DNA of 16,943 nucleotides from Fidelibacterota bacterium UBA1134 (GCA_002311975.1 DCAL01000082.1:26777-43719), one strand, 5' to 3'. Shown: positions 1-8,003, numbered from the stretch's first letter. The notes: a model not told the origin generated them from the sequence alone. Numbers and translations: made by a program.

Positions 1-1640
1 TCAGCGTGGATTACTCGCGCCGTTTTCAGCTCAACTTTGACAAAATCATCGATTGAGATTATTCCATCCGTCATCTTTTTCTCCTCGGCAGTTTTATCTT
101 TTTTTGATTTGTCTTCTTTTTCTTCAAGTTCAATCCGCGGGAACGGAAGTTCGAATTCCCCCAGGCGGGATCCGGGTTTCAGTCCGCCCCACGAAGCACC
201 AGAACTGTCATCATCTGCGGCGCCGATCATATTCAGAATACGTTTCGTTCTCGCCGGCATGATGGACATCAGAAGAAGCAGTCCGATCCTGAGCCCTTCC
301 GCCGCGTGATACAGCACCGTACCGGCCTGATCCTTATCCGTCTTCGCCAGTTTCCACGGTTCTCTCCGTTCCATATATCTGTTGATGGAGCGGATGAACT
401 GCAGGACTTCTTCCACAGCCTCATTCACCTTCATTCGCAGAATGAGATCTCTGACAGTCTCACCCATTCGCCCGCCGTGCTCGGTCAGCTCCAGCTCGAG
501 TTCGCCCGCCACTGCGGCTTGCGGAATCCGACCGTCGAAATTGCGCTGGATCAGAGTGGTGATTCTGCCCACAAGATTCCCGAGATCGTTGGCCAGATCG
601 CTGTTGTAGCGACGGACAAATGCGTCCACGGAAAAATTGGCATCCTGTCCCAGCACCATATCTCTCATAAGGAAATAACGGACAGAATCGACACCAAATT
701 CTTCAACCAGATCGAGGGGTCTCACCACGTTACCCAGCGATTTCGACATCTTAAAATCTTCACTCAGCCACCAACCATGAGCGAAAATCGTTTTCGGCTG
801 GGGGATATCGGCGGCAAAAAGCATGGTGGGCCAGTAGACAGCGTGCGTCGTAAGAATATCTTTCCCCACCAAATGGCAGTCCGCGGGCCACCACTTTTCA
901 AACCGTTCCTCATCATGTACCGCTCCCACGGCGGTCACGTAATTAATGAGAGCGTCGAACCAGACGTAGGTCACATAATCACTATCGAAGGGAATCTCGA
1001 TCCCCCAAGACAGCCGCGAATTAGGCCGTGAAATACAGAGGTCACCGAGGGGTTGTTGAAGAAATCCGAGCACTTCGTTCTTGCGGAATTCCGGCTGGAT
1101 GAAATCAGGATGTTCGTGGATATAGTCAATCAGCCGCTGCTGGTATTTGCTCATCCTGAAGAAATAATTCTTCTCCGTGATGACGCTCAACTCCTTCTGA
1201 TGCTGCGGGCACTTGCCGCCTTCATCCAGTTCCTTCTCCGTGTAGAATCGCTCACAGCCAACGCAATAGTAGCCGCCATATTCATCGAAGTAGATATCTC
1301 CGCTGTCGTAGATCTTCTGCAGAATCGATTGAACAACCTGCTTGTGATTATCATCAGTGGTGCGGATAAAGAAATCGTTACTGATGTTCAGTTTCTGCCA
1401 CAGTTCCTGAAAACGGACCACCGTTTCATCACAGTGCTGCCTCGGCTCTACACCCCTTTCTTTGGCAGCCTGTGCCACCTTTTGACCGTGTTCATCGGTA
1501 CCGGTCAAGAAGAATGTTTCATCCCCCAGCCAGCGATGAAACCGCGACAGGACATCGGCCAGAATGGTTGTGTAGGCGTGGCCGATGTGGGGCTCATCGT
1601 TTACGTAGTAGATTGGTGTTGTGATGTAGAACTTGCTCAC
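1..1640 (-). CDS. metG: Methionyl-tRNA synthetase, 3' end beyond the window
   Basis: Charges tRNA-Met with methionine in the cytoplasm; a class I aminoacyl-tRNA synthetase. The first 546 residues are in the window with no internal stop. Seen: N-terminal FYITTPIYYVNDEPHIGHAY with the HIGH motif at residues 18-21; a single zinc-knuckle set C126-x2-C129...C144-x2-H147, the one-zinc CxxC/CxxH pattern I associate with Thermus-type enzymes; KMSKS at 298-302; then an alpha-helical anticodon domain (about 340-470). A charged Lys/Glu linker (505-523) leads into the beginning of a C-terminal Trbp111-like tRNA-binding/dimerisation domain (ISIDDFVKVELKTARVI), which is cut by the left edge. The start is a GTG whose last two bases are part of the holB TGA stop (GTGA overlap), so translation is probably coupled to holB. 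Last gene visible of the envC-holB-metG operon. Family assignment is certain; only the end is missing. Confidence 0.97.
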   Translation of the reverse strand, partial: MSKFYITTPIYYVNDEPHIGHAYTTILADVLSRFHRWLGDETFFLTGTDEHGQKVAQAAKERGVEPRQHCDETVVRFQELWQKLNISNDFFIRTTDDNHKQVVQSILQKIYDSGDIYFDEYGGYYCVGCERFYTEKELDEGGKCPQHQKELSVITEKNYFFRMSKYQQRLIDYIHEHPDFIQPEFRKNEVLGFLQQPLGDLCISRPNSRLSWGIEIPFDSDYVTYVWFDALINYVTAVGAVHDEERFEKWWPADCHLVGKDILTTHAVYWPTMLFAADIPQPKTIFAHGWWLSEDFKMSKSLGNVVRPLDLVEEFGVDSVRYFLMRDMVLGQDANFSVDAFVRRYNSDLANDLGNLVGRITTLIQRNFDGRIPQAAVAGELELELTEHGGRMGETVRDLILRMKVNEAVEEVLQFIRSINRYMERREPWKLAKTDKDQAGTVLYHAAEGLRIGLLLLMSIMPARTKRILNMIGAADDDSSGASWGGLKPGSRLGEFELPFPRIELEEKEDKSKKDKTAEEKKMTDGIISIDDFVKVELKTARVIHA

Positions 1641-2782
1641 CCTGATTTTCCGTTAAGATCCTCCTGAATATCCAACAACAGATTCACCAGCACCAGATTC
1701 GGGTTATAATTGCGCGAGAGAGAATCGGCACATGTTCCAAGCTTAGAGACGATGGCAGCATAGTCCGCGGACGGAAACTTATTCACGAACTCCTCTAACT
1801 CCTGAGCTGAGTTTTCCAGAATGAGTTCAGCCTGACCGTTCAGTTTCTGGATAAGCATAGCGTCTCTGAACCAATGAACAAGAAGCTGCATGTGAAAGGA
1901 AAACGCCTGCGTGTCAGTCCGGTAGAGCGATGCGAAGTGTTTGAGAAAATTATTCCAATCCTGGGCAGTTGCCGACGTTGTCCACCCCACCAGCGATTTC
2001 ATCATTCTCTCTACCTCGCTCAGCTCCTCCTGCGCCAAAGTCATCATCACCCGGATGTTCCCCTGACTGAGATGGGCAATCAATCGAGCTTCACTGCTCT
2101 CCTTGTCCAATTCAGCGGTAAGGTAATCCATCAGTTCCTTCTCCGGAACTGGCGGGAAATAGACCTCCTGGCATCTGGAACGGATCGTCTCGGAGAGGCG
2201 TTGCGGAAAGTCAGTCACGAGAATGAATGACGTATTCTGGGGCGGTTCTTCGACGATCTTAAGAAGGGCGTTGGCCGATTCTCCCTGCTGAGTCATCAAC
2301 TTGTGTGCGTCAAAGATTAGAATCATCTTCCTGCCGGCTTCCGACGCCTTGAGATAGATCTTCTTTCTTATGTCCCGGACGGAGTTCAGCAGAATGGTGT
2401 TAGCCTTCGGCAAATCGATCTTCAGGTAAGGTTCGCTCCCTTTCCTGACGGTGAGTCCACTCAGGAGGGTCAGCGTTTCACGAGAGATCGCCTTGAGAGG
2501 TGGGTCTTTTCTGGTGATTTTTTTATTTGTTGGCAGGGGGACGACAAGTAAAAGGTTCGGATGCTGCAGTCCCCTGAACTTTGCACAAGACGGACAGTTG
2601 CCGCAAGGTACATTCTTCGGATCACGGCAGTTGAGTAGGGAAGAGAACCGAATGGCAAATCCCTCCTTACCCGCTCCGACCGGGCCGTGAAAAAGATAGG
2701 CCGAGGGGACTCGATCATTCTCCACAGCTGATAACAGTCGCTGCCAGACAGTCTGCTGCCCGATCAATTGTTCAATGGTCAC
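1637..2782 (-). CDS. holB: DNA polymerase III delta-prime subunit (clamp loader)
   Basis: Subunit of the clamp loader that places the beta sliding clamp on DNA at the replication fork. 381 residues, near the family's usual length. Seen: an AAA+ module starting IEQLIGQQTVWQRL; a Walker-A-like loop GPVGAGKE at 33-40, where Glu replaces the Thr/Ser that normally follows Lys; a four-cysteine zinc site C52, C60, C63, C66; a Walker-B-like strand ILIFDAHKL at 154-162; the clamp-loader signature NALLKIVEEPP at 171-181; and the SRC motif (S202-R203-C204) typical of delta-prime and DnaX. The degenerate Walker loop fits the known picture that delta-prime need not hydrolyse ATP, and argues against calling it dnaX, which is also larger. 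The ATG overlaps the stop of the envC-like gene by ATGA, and the stop overlaps the metG GTG. Between these neighbours it is clearly mid-operon. Confidence 0.94.
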   Translation of the reverse strand: MTIEQLIGQQTVWQRLLSAVENDRVPSAYLFHGPVGAGKEGFAIRFSSLLNCRDPKNVPCGNCPSCAKFRGLQHPNLLLVVPLPTNKKITRKDPPLKAISRETLTLLSGLTVRKGSEPYLKIDLPKANTILLNSVRDIRKKIYLKASEAGRKMILIFDAHKLMTQQGESANALLKIVEEPPQNTSFILVTDFPQRLSETIRSRCQEVYFPPVPEKELMDYLTAELDKESSEARLIAHLSQGNIRVMMTLAQEELSEVERMMKSLVGWTTSATAQDWNNFLKHFASLYRTDTQAFSFHMQLLVHWFRDAMLIQKLNGQAELILENSAQELEEFVNKFPSADYAAIVSKLGTCADSLSRNYNPNLVLVNLLLDIQEDLNGKSG

Positions 2783-3981
2783 GATTTCTTGAGCCAGCTT
2801 TCAGGATTCAATTTCTTCTTGCTGCTCCAGATTTCAAAGTGAAGCTTTGCTCCATCCAATGAGCCCGAATCACCCACATGAGCAATGACGTCAAGAGCAT
2901 CCACATAGCTGTTCTCTTCCACTTCTACATCCACGATATGCGTATAGACAGTATAATAACCTCCGCCGTGATCGATAATAATCGTATTGCCGTAGCCGCG
3001 AATATAGGTGACAGTCGTAATGATTCCGTCAAACACTGATCTTACTTCAATGCCTGCGGCTGCCCGGATATCGATCCCCGTATTCTCGGTTACCGTTTTG
3101 AGGATAGGATTCTGGTGTGTCCCGAATCTTGTGATGATTCTACCCCTTACCGGCCACGGCATTTTACCCCTCAGTTTTGAGAAATCCGTTGTTGTCAACA
3201 CCGCTTTCTCCCGTCGACGGCGTTCCAGTTCGGCGAGGCGGGATTTTCTATCCTTTTCAAGTCCGGCGAGGATCGTCTCCAACTCGGCGGCGGCATCCTG
3301 ACGCTCGTTCAAAGCATGAGCCAGTTCGCGCTTATCCCTCTTGAGACGATCCAGTTCCTTGCCACGCATGCGGCGACGCTTCTCCAGCCAATCCTTCCTT
3401 CTAGAATTCTCCGTATCGATCCGTCCCATGTCCTTCAGCTCACTGTTGTGTGTGATTCGCTTTTCTCGAATCTCTGATAAGGTCTTCTTTATGCGTTCAG
3501 ATAACGCCCTATCGTAATCGCTAATGATCGTCAGATACTTGGCACGATAAACAGCCTGCCTCCACGATTCCGCATTCAGAAGAATCTCAAAGTCAGACAA
3601 TCGCCCTTTGCGATAGACGTCTACCACGCGACGGGCATACCGATCCTGGAGATCGACGTATTCGTTTTCACTAACCCCAATCTCTCTCTCCAGCTCCCTG
3701 ATGGCCTTAATCTTCTTCTTCGTCTCCAGATTCAAGCGGTAGAGAAGGTTTCTGAGGAGCGAGATCTCTTCATCCAGATCAGCCACTTTCTGAGCCGTGC
3801 TCTTCTCTCTGGAACCTGTATCGGAAATCCGTCTCTCAAAATCTTGAATCTCACCCCTCAGTTTGTCCAGCTCTTTCGTATGGAACTGGATATCTTCATC
3901 AATATCTTCCGTCTGAGCGAGGATGGGAGAAGAAAAGACCATCAGGGCGAGTAAAACTGACGATTTTGCTCTAACATTCAC
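2779..3981 (-). CDS. EnvC-like murein hydrolase activator with degenerate LytM (M23) domain
   Basis: Probably a periplasmic protein acting at cell separation. Seen: a GTG start giving a signal peptide (R4/K6, hydrophobic core VLLALMVFSSPI, AQ near 22-23); a long charged coiled coil from about 25 to 262; then a LytM/M23 domain at about 275-396 (WPVRGRIITRFG, DGIITTV, GYGNTIIIDHGGGYYTVYTH, LHFEIW). Active M23 enzymes use H-x3-D plus a YxH histidine and both histidines of HxH. Here the first ligand is N300 (with D304 kept), H348 is kept, and HxH has become K379-L-H381. Two of five key positions are lost, so I infer an activator of N-acetylmuramoyl-L-alanine amidases, as for E. coli EnvC, rather than an endopeptidase. 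No amidase or ftsEX gene is in the window. The stop overlaps the holB ATG. An active enzyme with altered ligands is less likely. Confidence 0.88.
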   Translation of the reverse strand: MNVRAKSSVLLALMVFSSPILAQTEDIDEDIQFHTKELDKLRGEIQDFERRISDTGSREKSTAQKVADLDEEISLLRNLLYRLNLETKKKIKAIRELEREIGVSENEYVDLQDRYARRVVDVYRKGRLSDFEILLNAESWRQAVYRAKYLTIISDYDRALSERIKKTLSEIREKRITHNSELKDMGRIDTENSRRKDWLEKRRRMRGKELDRLKRDKRELAHALNERQDAAAELETILAGLEKDRKSRLAELERRRREKAVLTTTDFSKLRGKMPWPVRGRIITRFGTHQNPILKTVTENTGIDIRAAAGIEVRSVFDGIITTVTYIRGYGNTIIIDHGGGYYTVYTHIVDVEVEENSYVDALDVIAHVGDSGSLDGAKLHFEIWSSKKKLNPESWLKKS

Positions 3982-4091
3982 GGCGTGAAAATAGAAGCAC
4001 CCTCTGTGATTATCAATTCATTTCCGGCCCCTGATTCCGACACTGGCATATTAAGAACACACCTATTGTCACACCATCCAAAATCCAGGAC

Positions 4092-4133
4092 GTCATTGCG
4101 AGTCCCGATGTCACGGCGGGGCGTGGCAATGAC
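4092..4133. repeat. Intergenic palindromic repeat (GTCATTGC / GCAATGAC)
   Basis: GTCATTGC at 4092-4099 and GCAATGAC at 4126-4133 form a perfect 8-bp inverted repeat. Inside it TCCCG (4103-4107) can pair with CGGGG (4117-4121), giving a longer interrupted hairpin. The GTCATTGCGAG...GTGGCAATGAC pattern resembles short dispersed intergenic repeats I know from many bacterial genomes; that link is from memory. It sits in the 268-base divergent gap between the envC-like gene and the cyclic-nucleotide-binding gene. A 70-codon open frame across it is not credible as a gene. Confidence 0.5.
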
Positions 4134-4183
4134 ATGATCATTATTTTGTCATCAAGATCGGTATTCGAGTCCGGTGAATAAGC

Positions 4184-4212
4184 TTGACTAAGTTTTGCTG
4201 TGTGGCTATTTT
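4184..4212 (+). promoter_or_regulatory. Candidate sigma-70-like promoter for the CNB/AI-2E-family genes
   Basis: TTGACT (4184-4189), a 17-base spacer, then TATTTT (4207-4212). This matches 5 of 6 and 4 of 6 consensus positions at ideal spacing. Transcription would begin near 4219, leaving about 30 bases of leader that contain the AAGGAGG ribosome-binding site. The rest of the 3982-4249 gap holds the palindromic repeat and no convincing promoter for the opposite-strand gene. Confidence 0.5.
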
Positions 4213-4236
4213 GCAGGCTGCTCATCCGTAGTCATC

Positions 4237-4243
4237 AAGGAGG
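4237..4243 (+). promoter_or_regulatory. Strong Shine-Dalgarno site fixing a TTG start
   Basis: AAGGAGG lies six bases before the TTG at 4250. The perfect match and spacing justify choosing this TTG rather than a downstream codon, since there is no ATG close by in frame. Confidence 0.8.
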
Positions 4244-4249
4244 GAAACA

Positions 4250-4753
4250 TTGAAAAGCGCACTGTGGCCTAACGTTTTCAAGGGTTGGAACAAGACAGAA
4301 AGTGAGACTGTCTTGACTCTCAAGAGCGTCCCCGTCTTCAAGGGATTCACGGACAAAGAGTTCTCCGAGTTGGAACAACTGATCCACCGCCGTACCTACA
4401 AGCCTAATGAGTACGTCTTCAAGAATCAGGCGCCGGGAGAAGGGATGTACATTATCGTGTTTGGAGGTGTGAAGATCTCCATCGGCTCCAGACAGGGCAA
4501 GGAGCAGGTGTTGGCCGAACTGACGGCCGGCGATTTCTTCGGCGAACTGGCCCTCTTGGGAGATGAACCGAGATCTGCATCCGCCATCGCCACCGATCAT
4601 TCTAAGCTGCTGGGATTCTTCAAACCGGATCTTTTTTCTCTCCTTGAGAGGAATCCCGTTCTCGGAAACAAGGTTCTGATGAATTTAGCTCAAGTCATCG
4701 GGGAACGCCTCCGTAAGACGAATCAGCTTCTTGTGGAAGCCCAGACCGGCTAA
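4250..4753 (+). CDS. Stand-alone cyclic nucleotide-binding domain protein
   Basis: A 167-residue cytoplasmic protein made of one cyclic-nucleotide-binding (cNMP/CRP-like) domain. Seen: a short N-terminal tail, then LKSVPVFKGFTDKEFSELEQ (about 24-43), the entry helix of the fold; beta-roll strands through 50-120; the phosphate-binding cassette FGELAL (97-102) followed by PRSA (107-110). The conserved Glu99 and Arg108 of nucleotide-binding members are both present, so real cAMP or cGMP binding is plausible. A C-terminal helix (LMNLAQVIGERLRKTNQLL) follows, but no helix-turn-helix, so this is not a CRP/FNR transcription factor. The TTG start is supported by AAGGAGG six bases upstream. The AI-2E-family gene begins six bases after its stop, so the two are surely co-transcribed. 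A regulatory link to that membrane protein is inference only. Confidence 0.88.
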   Translation: MKSALWPNVFKGWNKTESETVLTLKSVPVFKGFTDKEFSELEQLIHRRTYKPNEYVFKNQAPGEGMYIIVFGGVKISIGSRQGKEQVLAELTAGDFFGELALLGDEPRSASAIATDHSKLLGFFKPDLFSLLERNPVLGNKVLMNLAQVIGERLRKTNQLLVEAQTG

Positions 4754-4759
4754 AGACTG

Positions 4760-5878
4760 ATGGAAAAAGAAAAAGACTACTTCCAACTCATCTACCGCAT
4801 CATCATTGCCCTCATCGCCGTCGGTTTTCTCACCGTCATCTGGCCGTTTATCTCCGGCGTCATCCTCATGCTCGTATTTGCTTTTCTGCTGACGACGGTT
4901 CTGCTCTCCTTCGTAGACGGCCTCGAGCGCAAGATTAAGAGCCGCGGGCTGAGTGTCCTCGCCGTGACAATGGCAGTGCTGGCCTCAATTGGACTGTTTA
5001 TCGGAAGTTTTATTGCTCAGCTGTCCGCTCAGGCAAAAGACTTTACGAGTAGAGTAGATCAGGATACACTGACAGCCGAATTCAAAGCATTGGCGGAAAA
5101 GTTCACTTCAGCCATGCCGTCATTCATGCGGGAGATGCAGCCCTCTGACAGTGATTTTGCATCGACCCTGAGCGGCTTCATCAAGACGGTGCTGGAGAAT
5201 CTCACTTCGTTGGCGGGTGTGGTAGGCAACTTCTTTTTCATGGCGGCCATGGTCTTCATCTTCACCATCATTCTTCTGGCGGAATACCACCACTTCAAGA
5301 AAACGCTGGTGCAGTTCATATCGAACAAATACTTTGAGGTCGGCCTGAGATTGATCTTCAACGTGGAGAAGGCCGTCTCCAGTTATCTGAGAGGGCAATT
5401 CCTGGCCGCCGCCAGCGTGGGCGTCATGTCCATGATCGGATTAGGCATTTTGAATTTTTTCGGCGCCAACCTCACTCTGGTAGTTTTCATCGGCATCATC
5501 GCCGGTCTGGCAAACCTGATTCCGCTGGTGGGTCCTTTCGTCGGCATGATCCCCGCCATCCTCATTTCATTCATGAACAACATCGGCAACGAGGCAGCGC
5601 TGGCTCACAAGATGTTCGGTGTGGTCCCCTCGCCCTTCTTTCTGGTGGATATTATTCTCATGTTCATCATTGTGCAGCAGATTGAGGGGAATCTGATAAC
5701 GCCAACTCTCGTTGGTAAGAGTGTCGGTATCCACCCCATGATGGTGATGATCGCTCTGCTGATCGGGGGGACGCTGTTAGGTCCGCTGGGGATGCTCTTC
5801 GCCGTACCGACAACGGGAATCCTCAAAGTGATCGGTCAGGAGATTTCTTTCGTGCGCAAGAATGCGCATCTGTTGTGA
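4760..5878 (+). CDS. AI-2E/PerM (TqsA)-family membrane transporter
   Basis: A 372-residue polytopic inner-membrane protein of the AI-2E transporter family (formerly UPF0118). Seen: paired hydrophobic segments at about 11-50, another near 66-88, a soluble charged insert at about 90-145, then membrane segments near 150-176, 212-250, 252-275, 294-308 and 325-358. Family signatures are NLIPLVGPFVGMIPA (252-266), EGNLITPTLVGKSVGIHP (309-326) and the GGTLLGPLGMLFAVP run (336-350). Known members export small solutes: TqsA exports autoinducer-2, and others act as Na+/H+ antiporters or in cell-wall and stress functions. The substrate cannot be told from sequence, and no luxS or other quorum-sensing gene is nearby. 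ATG start six bases after the upstream cyclic-nucleotide-binding gene. The 94 bases up to the convergent gene show no clear terminator hairpin. Confidence 0.9.
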   Translation: MEKEKDYFQLIYRIIIALIAVGFLTVIWPFISGVILMLVFAFLLTTVLLSFVDGLERKIKSRGLSVLAVTMAVLASIGLFIGSFIAQLSAQAKDFTSRVDQDTLTAEFKALAEKFTSAMPSFMREMQPSDSDFASTLSGFIKTVLENLTSLAGVVGNFFFMAAMVFIFTIILLAEYHHFKKTLVQFISNKYFEVGLRLIFNVEKAVSSYLRGQFLAAASVGVMSMIGLGILNFFGANLTLVVFIGIIAGLANLIPLVGPFVGMIPAILISFMNNIGNEAALAHKMFGVVPSPFFLVDIILMFIIVQQIEGNLITPTLVGKSVGIHPMMVMIALLIGGTLLGPLGMLFAVPTTGILKVIGQEISFVRKNAHLL

Positions 5879-5972
5879 GGATTGCATCCCCACCCGTGTA
5901 ACGCACTTTCTTCCTACTAACAACCAACCGCGGACGACGGAGACCACCAACTACTAACTGCTCACCGGTCCC

Positions 5973-7895
5973 CTACCCCTCCTCAATCTTATAAAGCACG
6001 TAGTTCTCGAAGTAAAGCAGCTTTTTCTTCTTGTCTGAAAGATAATAGACCCACATCTGATAGTTCTGATCCTTTGCCCCTTCTCTTTGCACCACTTCAT
6101 GGGGATCGCCAAGAATATCCTGAACCTCTGACACCAGCATTCCCTCCGTCACTCTCGGTTCATGCCGCCGGATGATTTCCTGTCTCGCTTCGTGCATGGA
6201 GTCAACCATCAGCTTGCGCACACGACCGTCATCCACCGCTCTGAGCTGTCTCTTTAACTTCATGACTACTTCGTCAAACCTGTAGTCCGGCTCGCGCAGT
6301 ATCTCCTTTACCTGACGAAGCGATTCAAGGGCAACTCGCAACGAAGCTTCATCGTGGGCAGTGTTGACGTGTTCTACCATACCGACAGCGGCCTCGAGTT
6401 CCGCCTTACGGACTTTCTCCTTCAATCCGGGATTCAGTCTCAAAGCTTCAGCATACTTTGCCAGCGCCATGTGGTATAGTCCTGACAGGGCGAGGCTGTT
6501 TCCCTGCACAAGATAGATCTTACCCTCAAGTTTTCGCTGCGCATCCTTGCCCCACTCGGAAATCGCCGCCGCCTTCCGTGCCATCTGGATGGCTTCATCG
6601 TTTTTCCCTTCCTTGACCAGGCTGTCCGCTAGTTGTATGTAATACTTGGCCATGTTTTCCAGTTCTATGGCGAGCGTCTTGCCTAAATCTTCATCGGCTG
6701 TCCTGGTCGCATCAAGATACTTCGTCACAGCTTCGTCCATTTTAGTGCGGTCTTCGAGATCCAGCCCTTCAGCATAGAGCTGTTGGGGAATTCGTTCATT
6801 CGCCAGCGCCAGCAGTTTCTTCGCTCTGTCAACTCTGGCGTGATCGGGGTGAGTGTTGATGAATTGGACAAGCTTCGGCTTGGCGGCGACGTAATCTCTT
6901 TGGAGGAACAGTTTCTTTCCTTCATTGCCGACCGTGGTTCTTCCGCCGTAGAAAGCGCTGAATGTGAAATAGACGCCAAGATTGGGCAGCTGCAAAGCTG
7001 AGATGGGAGTCACATTGTCCGGATCCTTAATGGTAGATACGTTCTGAAAGATGTGCCTAAACTCAATCCCCCAAGCATATCGAGCCTCCCGCGCCGTCTC
7101 TCTGATAATCTTCAGTCCTACCGAATAAGCCGATGATCGTCCAAGGCCGTACGGCGTACTGTTCATAACGTCATCCTTGTAGAACCGCATATAATTGAGT
7201 CCGTATGAATACTTGAAATGAATGAACCATTTGGGACGCCACTGCAGGATAAACGAAGAGACGATGTTTGCCTCAAGGGCTGACGGAGAGAACGTCTTCT
7301 CAACGCCCCACGAAGCAGGGACATCGGGAGCACCGGTGATCAGGACCGCATCGCTGAGTTGCATCCGCGGCAGCGGCAGAATTGAACTGTATCTGAGACC
7401 AAAGCCGGTAAGGAAGTCAACATAGCTCTTCTTAAACAGTGCATAAGAGAGATTTGTCTGCACGGCGTCGAATTCTATAAACGTACCCATGCGACCTGTG
7501 AACCCGATGGAGGACAGTGTCGATACAGTATCCGTTTCATAGGAAATCGTATTCGGACCTATGGCGAAAGGATTCAGCCCCTTCCATCCGTAGAAACCGA
7601 CGCCGTAGCGCCCCTCCGCCGGAATGGTCATTATCGGTTCGCGAAATTCCAGCGGACGGAAAAGTGCTTCAAAAATAGGATTATCACCATCCTTGACAGC
7701 AGAATAAATCTCCTTGGGCGAAGAGAGCTTGAACTTCACCAGATTGAGTTTAATCTTTTCGGCGAATCCTTTCATGCGCGATGTTTTCTTCTCTTTCGCT
7801 TTCTCTTCCCCTCCCTGGCCATGCACCACAAGAGGCTGCCATAAGAAGGCGAGTAGCAGCAGAAGAACTATCCGCTTGAGGTTTGGATAACGCAT
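5973..7895 (-). CDS. Exported protein with beta-barrel-like N half, TPRs and C-terminal BamE/SmpA-like domain
   Basis: 640 residues, function unknown. Seen: a signal peptide (K8/R9, long Leu run, cut near VHGQ at 24-27); a charged Lys-rich stretch (30-60); then about 95-325 rich in alternating aromatic/hydrophobic and polar residues with short turns (for example RYGVGFYGWKG, DFLTGFGLRYSS, WFIHFKYSYGLNYMRFY, NLGVYFTFSAFYGG), which looks like outer-membrane beta-strands. From about 327 to 550 it is helical with TPR-like units (DYVAAKPKLVQFINTHPDH; LSGLYHMALAKYAEALRLNP). The last 60 residues begin GMLVSEVQDILGDPHEVV (585-602) and continue WVYY...LYFENYVLYKI, the layout of the SmpA/OmlA/BamE family. 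The ATG lacks a good ribosome-binding site but gives a proper signal peptide. Transcribed away from the DUF4159 cassette. The barrel call is from residue pattern only. Confidence 0.75.
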   Translation of the reverse strand: MRYPNLKRIVLLLLLAFLWQPLVVHGQGGEEKAKEKKTSRMKGFAEKIKLNLVKFKLSSPKEIYSAVKDGDNPIFEALFRPLEFREPIMTIPAEGRYGVGFYGWKGLNPFAIGPNTISYETDTVSTLSSIGFTGRMGTFIEFDAVQTNLSYALFKKSYVDFLTGFGLRYSSILPLPRMQLSDAVLITGAPDVPASWGVEKTFSPSALEANIVSSFILQWRPKWFIHFKYSYGLNYMRFYKDDVMNSTPYGLGRSSAYSVGLKIIRETAREARYAWGIEFRHIFQNVSTIKDPDNVTPISALQLPNLGVYFTFSAFYGGRTTVGNEGKKLFLQRDYVAAKPKLVQFINTHPDHARVDRAKKLLALANERIPQQLYAEGLDLEDRTKMDEAVTKYLDATRTADEDLGKTLAIELENMAKYYIQLADSLVKEGKNDEAIQMARKAAAISEWGKDAQRKLEGKIYLVQGNSLALSGLYHMALAKYAEALRLNPGLKEKVRKAELEAAVGMVEHVNTAHDEASLRVALESLRQVKEILREPDYRFDEVVMKLKRQLRAVDDGRVRKLMVDSMHEARQEIIRRHEPRVTEGMLVSEVQDILGDPHEVVQREGAKDQNYQMWVYYLSDKKKKLLYFENYVLYKIEEG

Positions 7896-7922
7896 TATTG
7901 GGCTAAAGTACCAGCCTCTCTC

Positions 7923-7951
7923 TTTTTATCCAAGAGTTAGTTTGACATCAA
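7923..7951 (-). promoter_or_regulatory. Candidate promoter for the barrel-TPR gene
   Basis: Read on the minus strand: TTGATG (7951-7946), 17-base spacer, TAAAAA (7928-7923), each matching 4 of 6 consensus positions, with the start codon about 28 bases further on. A plus-strand TTGACA at 7942-7947 overlaps this -35 box, but I see no matching -10 for it. The 125-base gap must hold divergent promoters for both genes. Confidence 0.35.
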
Positions 7952-8003
7952 GAGTTCGGCGAAATTTTCCGCTTCGGGAACCAATGCCTTTCGTAACTTA
8001 TTT

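Noticed and set aside
306..1667. Long plus-strand open frames opposite metG (306-1031 and 1053-1667)
   Set aside because: They are antisense to an unmistakable methionyl-tRNA synthetase; their translations show no family features.
2663..2686. Loss of function of HolB because Glu follows the Walker-A Lys
   Set aside because: Degenerate Walker loops are normal for delta-prime subunits, and the zinc site and SRC motif are intact.
4013..4225. 70-codon minus-strand open frame in the divergent gap
   Set aside because: It runs through the palindromic repeat and over the promoter of the opposite gene, has no ribosome-binding site and no protein-like composition.
5879..5972. Bidirectional terminator between the convergent AI-2E and barrel-TPR genes
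   Set aside because: No stable inverted repeat with a T-run; only ACTAAC-like short repeats are seen.
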